From: Lanius collurio
Lineage: Eukaryota > Chordata > Aves > Passeriformes > Laniidae
Reading direction: 5' to 3'
DNA: 64,000 nt
NCBI GenBank assembly: GCA_020086605.1
Contig: JACBWW010000004.1
Location: 42,052,535-42,116,534, forward strand
Part shown: piece after piece, positions 23,581 to 35,500 of the stretch
Layout: each line of letters opens with the position of its first letter
Position numbering within the stretch: position 1 is the first letter of the stretch
Program-made: the position numbers and the translations under genes
The notes under the pieces: model-generated
Told to the model about the DNA's origin: nothing
Seen by the model: the letters and a program-made list of their open reading frames with translations, nothing else
Database searches by the model: none

Positions 23581-26500
23581 TCGTGTCCCTTTAAATCGGC
23601 TGCATTTCGTCCTTACCTTGGTTTTCCAGCAGACCCGATGCATTGGAAGGAGGGATAATAGATAACCCTCCCTCTCCTCCCCAAAAGCTGTATGAGAAAA
23701 GCAGATTTGAACTTACTGATGGCTTTTCCAGGAGCTCACAACTGAAATAACTGAGCACAACTGTACTGTGACACTCACCTGAGCCGCTGGTTTCCCCTCT
23801 CCCTGCAAGGAAAGGCTCAATACGTGGCTTTTTGTGTCTCCTGAGTGCTGAACGCTTCTGCCTAGAAAAAGGATTTTTCTTTTTTCCCCGCAGGAACTGT
23901 ACGCTGTGCACGCTGTGATGTGCGTTTTTAATTCAAAGATCGGTAAAGGTCTGAATTCTCCCAGGGCTGCAAGCTGACACTGCTCTTTTTTTTCGATTTA
24001 ATTGATCACAATAGTGCTTTGAACCTTTCTCTCAGAGTATAATTGCCAGGGCAGGGAGGTGGATGGCTCAGTTGGGTTTATTCCCGTTTGTCAGCCAGCG
24101 CTGAGCCGGCGAGGATGGCTACATTGTCTGCTGGCTTTGGGATTCCCTGCCATGTGGTCACTGTGCTCTTCCCTGAGGGCTGAAGTTGCTGCTTCCCTCC
24201 ATGGCTCTCTGGGATCCATCTCTGGATGATGGTGGTGTGCCATGCTGATGGCTCTGACTGGGCTGAAGAGAGGCACTTTAACACCTTATTTAACTGAGCA
24301 GCTGGACGGGTGAGAGGTGGAATTAGGGAGTGCTGGGCTCACATTCTGCATCTTGGGTGCCTCTTGGCTCCCTTGCGCTCGCTGTGTCTGCTGGTCTCCA
24401 GCTGAGAGGTGGAGGATGTGATGGTGGGGTTTATTTCACCAGGCGTTTTCCAGTCAATTTGGGGTCTACTTGGTTGATAATGCAGCCTCTAAACCTCATC
24501 CCTCAAATAAGTTCATTGCCTTGGAAGGGAAATGGGTGCCTGCAGCCCATCCAGTCCCAGCCCCTCTCTCCCCTTCTGGGCCCAGGCAAGTTGGCAGAAA
24601 AGCTCCCACTGGCTGCACAGGCCCCTGGGATGGGAAGTGGGCAGGAGAAGCTGACTCCTCTCTGTTCATCTTTTGTTTGTCCTGCTGGACCCATTCCCTG
24701 GTCTCAGCCTAGGGGGACTGGGATCTCAGTTACATGTCCCTGTTTCAGAACAGGGCTTTGTCAGGGGCTCACGGGGCGTAGGGAAACCTCTGTGGGTGTG
24801 CAGAAGGCAGGGACAAGGTCCGATTTGGGGCCAGCTGGTACTGAGGAGGGCCAGGCAAATGAACTGGGGTGTGAATCGCCTGCTTACAGCTGGGTGGCAA
24901 TTTGTTTTGCAGGGTGACAGATGGGGGGAGCAAGGGGAAGCACATGTGCTTCATACACAGTAAAGGGGTGTCCAAAGAACTGTCCTCAGCACAGCCTAAA
25001 CCAGGGTGTTTTCCTTTCCTGAACGGCATCTCCAAGTTCCTTCTGCTCTGGATAAGGGACTTTTGGTGTCCCAGAGACTCATAGGGGCTTTTTTACAAGG
25101 TGACATTTTTCCTCAGCGGGGTTATTACGCTTAACCTGATTGAGATTTAGCTTTGTGGCTGTATTTTCCAGACCTGCTTACAGATGAGGAATGGAGTGGA
25201 GTGTGAGGGATTTCCATGGTTTACACACAAAAAGCCTCCCTCATGCTCACAGGATTCAACAGCAGAACAGGCAGGATATGTTCCATACACACCATAGCTT
25301 GTTTTGCAGTTGTAGTTCTCTCCTGGAGCAGTTTCTCCCAGAGATCCTGAGATCGCCCATGGGACTGGCTCTGCAAGCCCTGCCACCTCAGCTGCAGGAA
25401 GGAGCTTCCTTAGCGAATGGCTTGAGGCTCCTGGCTTCAAGATACTTTGCTGTCAAGATTGCTGTGCTCTGCTTTTTGCTGTCCCAAGGTGACTGCAACA
25501 GAGTGGTTACGCTGTGTAGGTCCTGGGTTCTTCTGGTGTGTCCGAGTGCTTCGGAGACCTGGAGCACACAAGTGAAAACAGCTGCCCAGAGCCATGTTCA
25601 TGAGCCCTGGGGATATCACTGTGGTGTCAGGATTTACCTGGCTGCCCCTGCTGCAGGACATCAGCATGGACAACCAGGCAATTACCTTCTCTGAGCATTG
25701 AGCTGCTTGCCAGCTGTCCAACAGCTGGGATAAGGGTTCCTGAGCTGAAATCAGCGTAAGTCCTGTGGATTTTGGGTTCAAGAGCTGAGTCCCATTGCTT
25801 TAAGCATCTTTCCTTGTGCTTGATGCAAAACCCCATCATTTCAGACAAAGGGGCCCATGGGTGAAGCATCACCCAAACATCAGTTCCAGGAATCAGATTT
25901 ACGTGAAATGGCTTTTCCACTGACTGCTGACTGGCTTAGTCCATGCCATGCTCTGGAGTGGTTTGATGTGCGTGGGAGCACTAGGACATGTTGGAGACAC
26001 CCAGAGGCCCAAGCACTGAGCCAGCACTCTGGGAAACATCTTTTACCTCGGCCCAGCCAGGAGGAGAACTGGAAAAATTAGCCCTCCTTCTTCCTCAGTG
26101 GCTTTGCAGAAGGTGCAGGCAGGGACGTTCCATTTACATCTGAAAAACTGGTGGCTGGAAAGAGCCCAGGGTTAGGCCTTGCAACTGCAGAGCACGAGTG
26201 GCTGAGTAATTACCTGGGAAAGGTATGAGAAGAATGGACAATTTCAGGGCTATCTACCTTCCCTGCTTTGCCCCGTGTGCCCAGGCACTCCCCTCATCCA
26301 GCATAGTTTCTCTATCAGGATATCACTGGGGAAATATTTCTCCCTTTGTAGCACGTTTACCGTGATGATCCCTCACATGTCCACAGGACTTTGTATTTTT
26401 TTAAAGTCCTCTCCAAACATCAGCTGCTTTATCTTGTTATCATGATCTCTTTCTCCTTATCCTTCTAATGAATTCCTATAAATAAGATAGGGATCCAGCA

Positions 26501-29500
26501 CCTGTCATGTCGATTCATTCAGTTCATTATCTGCTCCTGCTGGAATTTTACTCTCCCTCTGTTTATCGAGCCTCAAGTGTTTCACAAAAGAATATGGCTG
26601 TTTAATTAACCTACAAATCAGCCTCTCTGTGAAGCAGCTGTGCCACTCCTTAGAACTGGATTATTGGGCCTCTTGGTGGACACTGCTCCCACTGAGTGCT
26701 GTGGTGGCTTGCTGCAGTTGTCCCCCCATCGCTGGGCTGTGGGTGCCTGGCGCAGCCCTGGGGGGAAGTGTGCATGTAGATGGATGTGAACTGGAAGCAC
26801 TGCCTCTCTTGTCTCAGCTGGTTTGGTTTTTATCCAGCATGTGGGTGAATCTGGGGTGCCGTTAGGAAGTGAGCTGTGATTTGTTCTTGGGGAAGAAGGA
26901 CAGTGTTCTTACACGCTCCAACACCCGGTGCCTCCCAGCACAACAGGGACCTGGTCCAGAACAGGGGCTCCAGAGCATGGCTGCTGCACAATCAACAAAT
27001 AAACCAGTGTCTCTAATTACGTCTTTGCAGTGCCATGGAGCCCAAAGTGCAAATAATGTGGTGGGAAAAGGGGGCTGAATCTTGAGGAAAAAGCTCAAGG
27101 GAAGAAAACAACTCAGAAAATTTGATCATGGGATAGAGCTAATTATTTACTCTGTAGGATGGGATTTTTGCTTTGTTATCTTCTGTGGAGTCATTAACAT
27201 GGGAAGACAAAATGTGAGATATGAAATGAATCTTGCATTTGTGTTTTGGCCTGCTATATGTGATGAGATGCTTGCCACCTCCAGCTGATGCCAGCACTCA
27301 TGTCCTGGCACCCATGAAGCAGCTGCAGGGCCCCTTCTTTCTCCCTAAAACATGTTCAAGCAATGCTCTTGGTGATGCTTAAGAGTTCCTCAGTACTAGG
27401 GGTAGCTTTAAAATTCCCTGAACTCCTTGAATTTTGGTGTGTGACAAGAGTGTAATATTTTGTTTGATCAGGATATGGGGACTCTGCCCAGCTCCGTGGG
27501 ATGCCTTCCTTTCTGCCTGCATTCGATGTTTCCCAAAGCTTGCCAGGATGTGTCTCAGCAGGGAAGATGCTACTCCAGTATTTCTGTCTTGACCTCCTGA
27601 GTGCTGAGCTGGGAACAAGGAGCTTGAAGCACTTGGGAGGGCTGGATGGCGCTTTGAAGGGAAAGAACTTTTTCAGTGGGGCGGGGGAGTGTGTGGTTGA
27701 TGCCAGGACGTGGTCTGGGCACAGTTTGTTGCCTGGGAGATAGCTACTGCCTCCAGGGGCTATTGCAGCACCACTTTGCTTCAACTTCCTGGCTCTTGGA
27801 TAGGTGTAGGGAGTGAGGAATTCTTGCTGTGAAGATATGGGGCTGCTCTTTAGGGGGAGATGGGGAAACTGAAACATGTAGGAGCGAGCCAGTAGCAGAG
27901 CTGCTGCGTGGGAGGAGGAGGGAAGGATACATGCATGGGGACACAGGGCCTTCATCAGTGTGGTTCATACTTTGCAATACTGCCTCAACATGTCATGAGT
28001 AGCCCATGGTGCTCCTCTTCTTGAATCTTCCCTGTTTTGATGTTTTTATTAGTGGCCTTCATTTTTTTTATCCCTCTGTGTCCCATCATTGTGGCCAAGG
28101 CAGAACTGATGGACACCTTTGCAGACCCCACAGATGGAGGGCGGATGGGATGGGAGACATGAGCAAAGGCTGATAGCAGGGAGGAGCATCCAGGAGAGCC
28201 CTTTGGGCCAGACTGATGGCATGCCTGGGGGATTTCCACATCACAGGGTGGCTTCTGTGGTGCCAGCTGCTTGCAGAGTGATGCCACCATATTTTGCAAG
28301 CCAGGAGGAACTTGGGGATTTGCAGCCCAGCTGAGTTGTGGGGCAGGGTGAGGGTAAGGGCTAAGCCAGGGTGTGGCGGGTAAGTCCCTCCCTGGGTGCC
28401 TTGTGGGCTGCTCACCCTCAGCTTTCACTCAAAGAATAACAGCTCATCCTTTCTCCCCAGTTGAAGAAGCTCATCTGTCCCCTCTGAGTGCTCTGTGGAT
28501 CCATTCCCAGATTCTTCCAGCCCTGGGGTTTGCTTTGTCAGAACTCCACCTACCACTGACCTTTCCCAGAAACCAGCTCATGGGTTTTGTTTGCCTTTAC
28601 CCTGGCCTGATTCAGAATTTTACCTGCTCTCAAGCAATTGGATGTTCAGGGCCTGAACTTTGAGCCCATGGAAATTTTAGGAAGCTGTAGTGAGCCTTTA
28701 AGCCCCTCAGGGCTGCAGCCACAGGTTATTGGCATCCTCTGATGGTGTGGAGAAGGACCACCATGTGTATCTGAGCGTGGTTCAACTAGAAAGGGCACTG
28801 GATGGAGAAGCTGTGCCCTGAGACTTTGCAGCTGGGATGGTGTCTAAAAACTAATTTTCAGGTTCCAGATTTATTTTTCTCCTTCTCCCTCCATTTCTAA
28901 CTCTTTTGATGGAGCATCAGACAAACATGAAATAGTAGCAGCCCCATCCCTCAGCTCTGTGGTGGGCAAAGGGCGATTGGGGCAGCCAAGTGCCTCTGTC
29001 ACACAGCAAGAAGCTTGTGTGCCAGGCCTTCAAACGCAGGGTTGTGGGATCAGTATCTTGGGGCAAAGACTTTCCTGTTGAAGATGCTCTGCCTTAGGGC
29101 AGCAGGACCGAGGGCTCGCTGCTGACTCTGGTTCCTGCTGCAGCACAACTCATCAGCGATGGCCATGAAGGCAGAGAGAGCCTCAGCGCTCCCAGGGAGC
29201 GGAGCAGCGCGTTCTCACGGCCTCCCCGCTGCCTCCTGCAGGGAGGGGGCTGCCGAGTGAGGGCCAAGCCAGCTGTGCTGTAAAAATCACCACGCTGATA
29301 CAAATCTTGCTCTTAATCCCAGCTTGAAGCAGGGATAAGGTGGTTGCTCACCTTTCTAGGCTCAGACTTGTTTTCCAGCAAGACTGTGTCAAGAGGGATG
29401 CTGGCTGGCTGTAGTCAAGGCAGGGAGGCTGTGGGGGCTTGCTTCCCTCTGAAGGAGGAGAAAAATAAAACACAAAAGCTAAGGCAGTCTGCATCTCTTT

Positions 29501-32500
29501 GACAAGTCTATTTTCTCCTCTGACATGCTTCTCCCTTGCAAAAACAGAGCCCAGACTTCCTGCCCTTTAGAAAAAACCCTCCAATTCCTTGAACCTTAGG
29601 GCTGAGATGGAGAGACCGTGAGAAAGAGCCATGGTTCGAGGTTGTACACAGCACTGATTTCTCACACCTACTGAATGCAGTGGAGTGCTGGGAGGGCTCG
29701 GGCTCCAGCCCTTTCCTCCCCCCTGCCAAATTCCTGACCGGTGATGTTAATACCTTATTGCACCAGCCTATCTATGTGCTAAGGACCCACGGTCCTGAGG
29801 GTGCAATCCATCATCTTGGAAGGGGTTCATTTGGATTCTGTCTGCCATGATTAAAATCAACAATAATAAAAAGAAACAGTTGTTCCCACTAGTTGCCTCA
29901 TGCCTCTCTGAGTGGTTGTGTATCACCTATGGCACCTGGAAGCATGGGGCATTCCATGTACCTTATTGGAGCCACTGTCCTGTGAGTGACAGGAGGGGAC
30001 ACACGAAGCTCATGATGAAGGACTAGCCCTGCCTGCATCCCTCCTCCAGGGTCTGCTCCTGCCATTTGCCACCAGCTTTCTCAAGTATGTCTTGTTTTGC
30101 TTGTGGAAGCAGTAAATTACCATCTTGGGGCTTTGCCTGCCTGTCATGCCACAGTGACAGGTCAATCTTTGCAGGGGAGTTAATGAAGGCTAAACTAGAC
30201 AGAGTCTTATACATGGCACATGTGATGGATGCATGGCTGCACATCTGCACATCCTTCTCTGGGCAGAAACGGGACATGCTTTTGCGCAGGAAATCCAAGA
30301 TCTGTTCAAGAAAAGAAGAGGTGCTTTTATTTTTAAGAGGGAGCTAGGTCTCTGCCATGCTGAATGTGGCTTTCCTTCTATTTCTGCTTGATGAAAGTTT
30401 GGGCTGTATCATACTCTATTCCTGTGCCTTGGTGTGTCCTTTTCACCCCATACGTGCTGCCTTTCCACACCCCCAGTTCCAGTGGGAGGTGGGGACGTGC
30501 TCTGGCCACTCCTGGCTGTGAAGCAGCTCTGTCCTGCTGTTCACATCCTGAAGGTGACCCGTGATTTATAGAAGAAACAGGGAGACGTGGCTGAGACTGC
30601 ACAGCTACGTGTGGGGTGGGGAAGCTTGGTATGAGAAAAAGGCTGAGGGTGAAGCACATAGATGCATTTTTTTCCTCTCCCCCTGCCCCCCTTCTTGTTC
30701 AAACTCTGTAGCCTGGACTCTGAACGGAGCAGTGCAGCTGAGGAATTACATGAATGTATGGGAGGGAGAGGCTTGTGGAGTATCTCTGGCTGCCTTTGAC
30801 TGACATGCTGCTGTTTTGGAGCTAGCATAACTCTCCTAAGGCGAGGCTGAAATAAACTTCAGGCTGTGACATAATAATTCTTGATTTTATATCTTTTCCC
30901 AGTCTTCCTGTATCATACCGCTATCCACACGCCCTTCCTTATTCACTGGGATGATGACCCTGCTGTAGTCTTTGCTATCCAGCCACGTTACTCCTAAGCC
31001 ATGGAAACCCATGACTTCTGTGGTGGCCTGACTCCAGTGGTCCTGAAGGACATGAGTGGAGGCATTATCTGCATATTTCAACATACTCGACTCAGGCACA
31101 CAGAGCCGTTATATGCATTAAATTAATACGTGATTAATTTTTTGGCAGAAGGTCAAGCAGGTGAGGGAGTTGTAGCCTTCTGAGGATGTCCTCTTCCCTT
31201 TTGTGTGACAGGGTGAGCTGCACGTCTCCTGCCAGCAGTCAGGGCCCTTTATAAATGTGTGATAAATGCAATATGAAATAAAGCCTGGCAGCTCTGCTCG
31301 GCAGCAGATGAACTTGTTGACAATCCTAGGCCATATTCTGCACTGATGTTGTATCTGGCGCTGTGACAGGGCAATGTAGGCTGCAGTGGATTGCATGGAA
31401 GGGGAAGGTCCCTTGCGTTGGTTTCTGGCATTTCCCTTTCCCCAAACCCCAACAGAGCGGCAATGGGATGGCTGCCAGCGGAGGCAGGGCTGCCCTTCCC
31501 AGTTCTTCTCTAATTCATGCAGCCCCATGGCTTCCAGGGGGTATTTCCAGCTGTGGTGGACACTGGGTTTTTCACAGGTGGTGGGGCAATGTATCTTCTG
31601 GGGTTTCACATGGCTCCTCCTAAATCCTGTTCCCAAAACATCTTCCCTCTTGTATCCTGGCTTTGTGGGGGCAACCTACTCAACAGAGGCAGCAACCAAA
31701 GTCACCACACTCCTGGCCTGATACCCTGGTGAGCTCAGGAGATGGGAATGTCCAGTGTGCTGGTAGAGGGTTCCCGAGTTTTTCTGGTGCAGGTCTGCGA
31801 AGCCCAAAGCCTCTGGGAGGCATTTAATTTTCCTTTCAGGAATTAGCTTTAGTGCTGAAGGTTGGGTTTTGGCCAGCAAAGCTTCCTTTGAGCCATCAAC
31901 CATGCAAAAGACTCCTCGAGTCTGCACAGTTTCCCTCAAACAGAGCTCATCTGGTGCCAGAAATTTCCCTTGCCTGAATATTAAAATCTCCTCAAGTGCC
32001 GGTGAGGAATTGCCCAAAGGAAACGTGACCTTCCCAGAGATGCTGGCTTGTCTGGAGCGGGCGTTTGTGGCCGTGTGGAACAGGGCAGGCAGAGTGCGGG
32101 TGCCTGTGTTGCTGTTCTGCAGGAAGAGGTGTTTTGTAGTGCACACAGAAATAAAACCCCTCCCTTGGCTGGGGGTCCAGAGGGAGATGAAGTCAAGAGC
32201 TGGATCTGAAAAAGGCAGCTGGCCCTGGTCAGAGCAGAAGTCCAAGCATCCCAAATGCTTGGCAGGTAGTGTCTGTGGGTACAGCTGAAGCAAGGTGCTT
32301 TCAGCTCATCCTTACACCTGCAGGATGTCCTCAGGAAGAGAGAAGCCCCTTCCACCAAGTGTTTTTGGCTCAACCAGGACCTCCAAAAGCTGTTGGCAGA
32401 GATGTAGGAACTGTGTAAGAGAAATGACCTAGCCCTGTGATGAGCTCTTGCTGGAGCAAGTCTTGCCACAGCTCTGGGCCGCTGGGGCCACTGAGGTCTC

Positions 32501-35500
32501 TACCTTTTTTCTCTTCCCTTCTCAAGTCCCACTAAAGTTTGTGTAAGGGAGTGAATTTCCTTTCACATTACATGAAAATCCCTCTGTAGAGGAATTTTAT
32601 AAAGGCATGCGGCTGGATGCAGGAGTGTAGCACACTCTAGCTCATCTTGCAGCTCCTCAAGCTTCCAGTCTTGCTTTCCATTTCCCTGTCCTTTGATGGG
32701 TGAAATGAAGTTGAGAACTCTTGGTTCCACAGGCAGCTATGAGTCTGCTTCTTCCCCTAACCTCCCCAGCCTGGGACCAGCCTGGGACAATGCTGGCTGG
32801 AGGTGAAGATACGTGGGATCAGCCTGATCCTGAAGCGCTGGGTAATTATTTCTAGAATTGGGAAAGATGGTTGTGAAATAGCACTGTGGGCTGAGCATGT
32901 GGAGTTACTGAATGTGGTTGTGAACAATTAGAGCAAACGGGAGACCATGGCCCCGTTTTAGTAAATGGAACCATTTGGAAATTAAATCTTTCCACCTTTT
33001 TGCTTCGAAAGGCAATTTAACAGCTGACCCCCTGCTCACACTTGTGCTTGTCCAAATTGAAATGGCACATTTTGTCTGGGGTCCAACAAACCCCTGTAGC
33101 TGACCCAAACACAAGGACTTTGGCAAGGCTTAGTTTCTCATTTGCTTGTGTTTTTTTGCTTCATTTTGTTTTGTTTGTTTTTCACTAAAGACAAATATTT
33201 GTGCTGCTAGGACAGTCAAAAAGTAATCGTCCTTTTTTCTTTGCTTGTTGGTGTGATTATTGAACCCCAACGCATCACTTATTAAACCTGGCTCCCCTAC
33301 TAGCCTGTTTGATTATGACAGAGAGCTCAGAATCTGAAAATAACCCGGGTTTAGCTGTTTGCTGGAGGGTGCTGGTATTTTTGAATCTGTGGGGGCTTTA
33401 TCTGCAGCCCTTATTGCTGAGCAGAAGCATGGTGTTCCCATCATTGCAGCCCCCCCCGGATGCTCAGAGTGTTTAAGCCATGTCCCAGCACCGCAGCAGG
33501 CGACCTGGAAGCTGGAATTGATGTGTGACAGAGCTGCATTGCTCTGTGGCAAAAGGAGCTGGGAAAGTTATTTCTCTGCTTTTGCAGAAAAATCCTTCTC
33601 CCCAAAACGGTCGCCCCCGGCTCTGTCCTCAGCCTGTTCGGAGGATGCAGGGACAGAATAGCGAGCCGGTGAGGTCATGGGGAGAGAGTTAGTCACATCC
33701 AACTGGGAAAGGGAGAGGGCTGCCAACCAGTGTTGCTCTCACAGTGTGGAAAGCTCATGTGGTTCAGAAGGGACCCCCCTCCAGGCTCCCTAGAGCACCC
33801 TGGGCAAGCTGGGGGTGTTGGTGCAGCATCGCCTCTGCAGCAGCTTCCCAAGGAACTGGAGGAGGGGTGAAAGATTTTAATGGAAATTTAAGTTGTTCTG
33901 GCATAAACGTGGACTTTAATTCTTGTAACTAGGATGATATGGGCGAGAGGGGGTTAAGAGCCTTTCTGAATTGGAGACTATCTGGAGCTGTCGCACAAGG
34001 GAGGGAGATCATGGCAGAGTTTAATGAATGACTTCATTTATATATTAAAAAAAAATAAAAAAAAACAACAACATGGTGGCTTCCTGCCAGGTCCACAGAC
34101 AAGGGTTTCTATGGGAACCTGAGGAAAAATAATAAATAGGAGTGTGGGATGAGTAGGGAAGGGAGGAGGGGAGCCCAGGCTCTGGTCTGGGTCTGCTTTG
34201 TTCCTCATGGAGACCAAGGTGGCCAGGGGTGATGAGAGGGTAAAAAGGGGAAGAGCTGAATTTGGTGCTTGCAAAAAGACCCCACCCAAAATAAGGCAGG
34301 CAGTAACTACACAGCAGTGGAGCATTCTCTTGTGCTAGTCCTGGGGTCTGCTTTGTTCCCTGCTTCTCTGTGGGCACAGCAGGGATGGGTGACCTTGCCT
34401 CTTTGGTCTCACAACCTGGCTTTGCTGCCTTGGGGCAGGTGGGAGTTTGGGAGGGCAGTGATTTGGGCTCATACCCAGCTTCCTGACAGGGTTATGGTGG
34501 GACCTCTGTGCAAAGGGATGCCACTGGGGTTAAGCTTAACAGTCCTGTTGGCGCTGCAGTGTAAAACAGGCTCTGAGTGAGTCTTCCCTGGAAAGGCTAA
34601 CAAGGTTCACAGTATAATGAGAAAGCCTACATTTTTCATCAATTAATCCCAATGGGATTTTTCCTGCCCCCCCTCCCCATTGCTGGGAGAGGGGCATATC
34701 TGTCCTGAACCTCAAAAGAAACCTGATGAGACTCATGGTGAAGTGAGGCCCTCTCACGTGGTTCACAGTCCAGACTGTGGGCAAAGCCAGGCAGGCTGGC
34801 AGAGTGGCACTCCTGGGGCCAGCTGAAACCTGCCCCTTGTTCACTCATAATGGGCTGAAATAAGTCTCAGCTAAGGCATTTCTGTTTGGGTTTTTCCCCA
34901 TTTTCCTTTCCACAGGCTCTTTGTTCCAATCTGAGTGATGTTGCACTGTATCTCACACTGAGCAGGTTCATCCTAAGAGGACTGCAGTTCTCAGGGTGTG
35001 CCTGGTGGGGGGAAATGCAGGTTGGGCTGGATCCTGCTGCTGGTGGGAGATTGATTTCCCAGCTCCCATGTGTGTGTTTTCCTGAAAGACATTTCTGTAA
35101 ATAGGCTTGAAAAGGCCAGGGGAAACGGCCTTTGAGGTCTGTTTTGGACCTGGCTGAGCCAGGGGCAAGTGGGAGTGGCTGATGCCCCAGCATCAGCCCT
35201 GGGTACCACAAGTCAGACCTGCCCAGCTCCAGCTGCCATTACAAGCCCTTTGGGTGAGTGGTGGCCACCCCATGGCGTGTTCCCTTCTGCCTCAATCTCA
35301 GCTGGTGCCACCAGTGCTGCACGAGCTGATCCCACATGGGGAGAGACTGGACCAGTGTTATCACCAGAGAAGGAATGTGGCATCCACTTTATCACTTCCT
35401 TGGGATTGCAAGAGGCTAATCTGCTGACAGAGGCATGATTATCCAGCAGTTGAGATGTCTGGGAGAAGCCAGGGCAGGTTTTTCTTCTCTGCAGGGGTGG

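Noticed and set aside
24330..24917. 195-codon frame on the + strand just after the LSP1 promoter
   Set aside because: It begins with a signal-peptide-like hydrophobic stretch, but the rest is unstructured and unrecognised, and other frames are open too. It is probably GC-driven.
27356..27955. 199-codon frame on the - strand
   Set aside because: No domain and no conservation argument; it lies within LSP1 intron 1.
31676..32293. 205-codon frame on the - strand with an overlapping 139-codon + strand frame
   Set aside because: Open on both strands over the same stretch, with no family resemblance and no splice partners.
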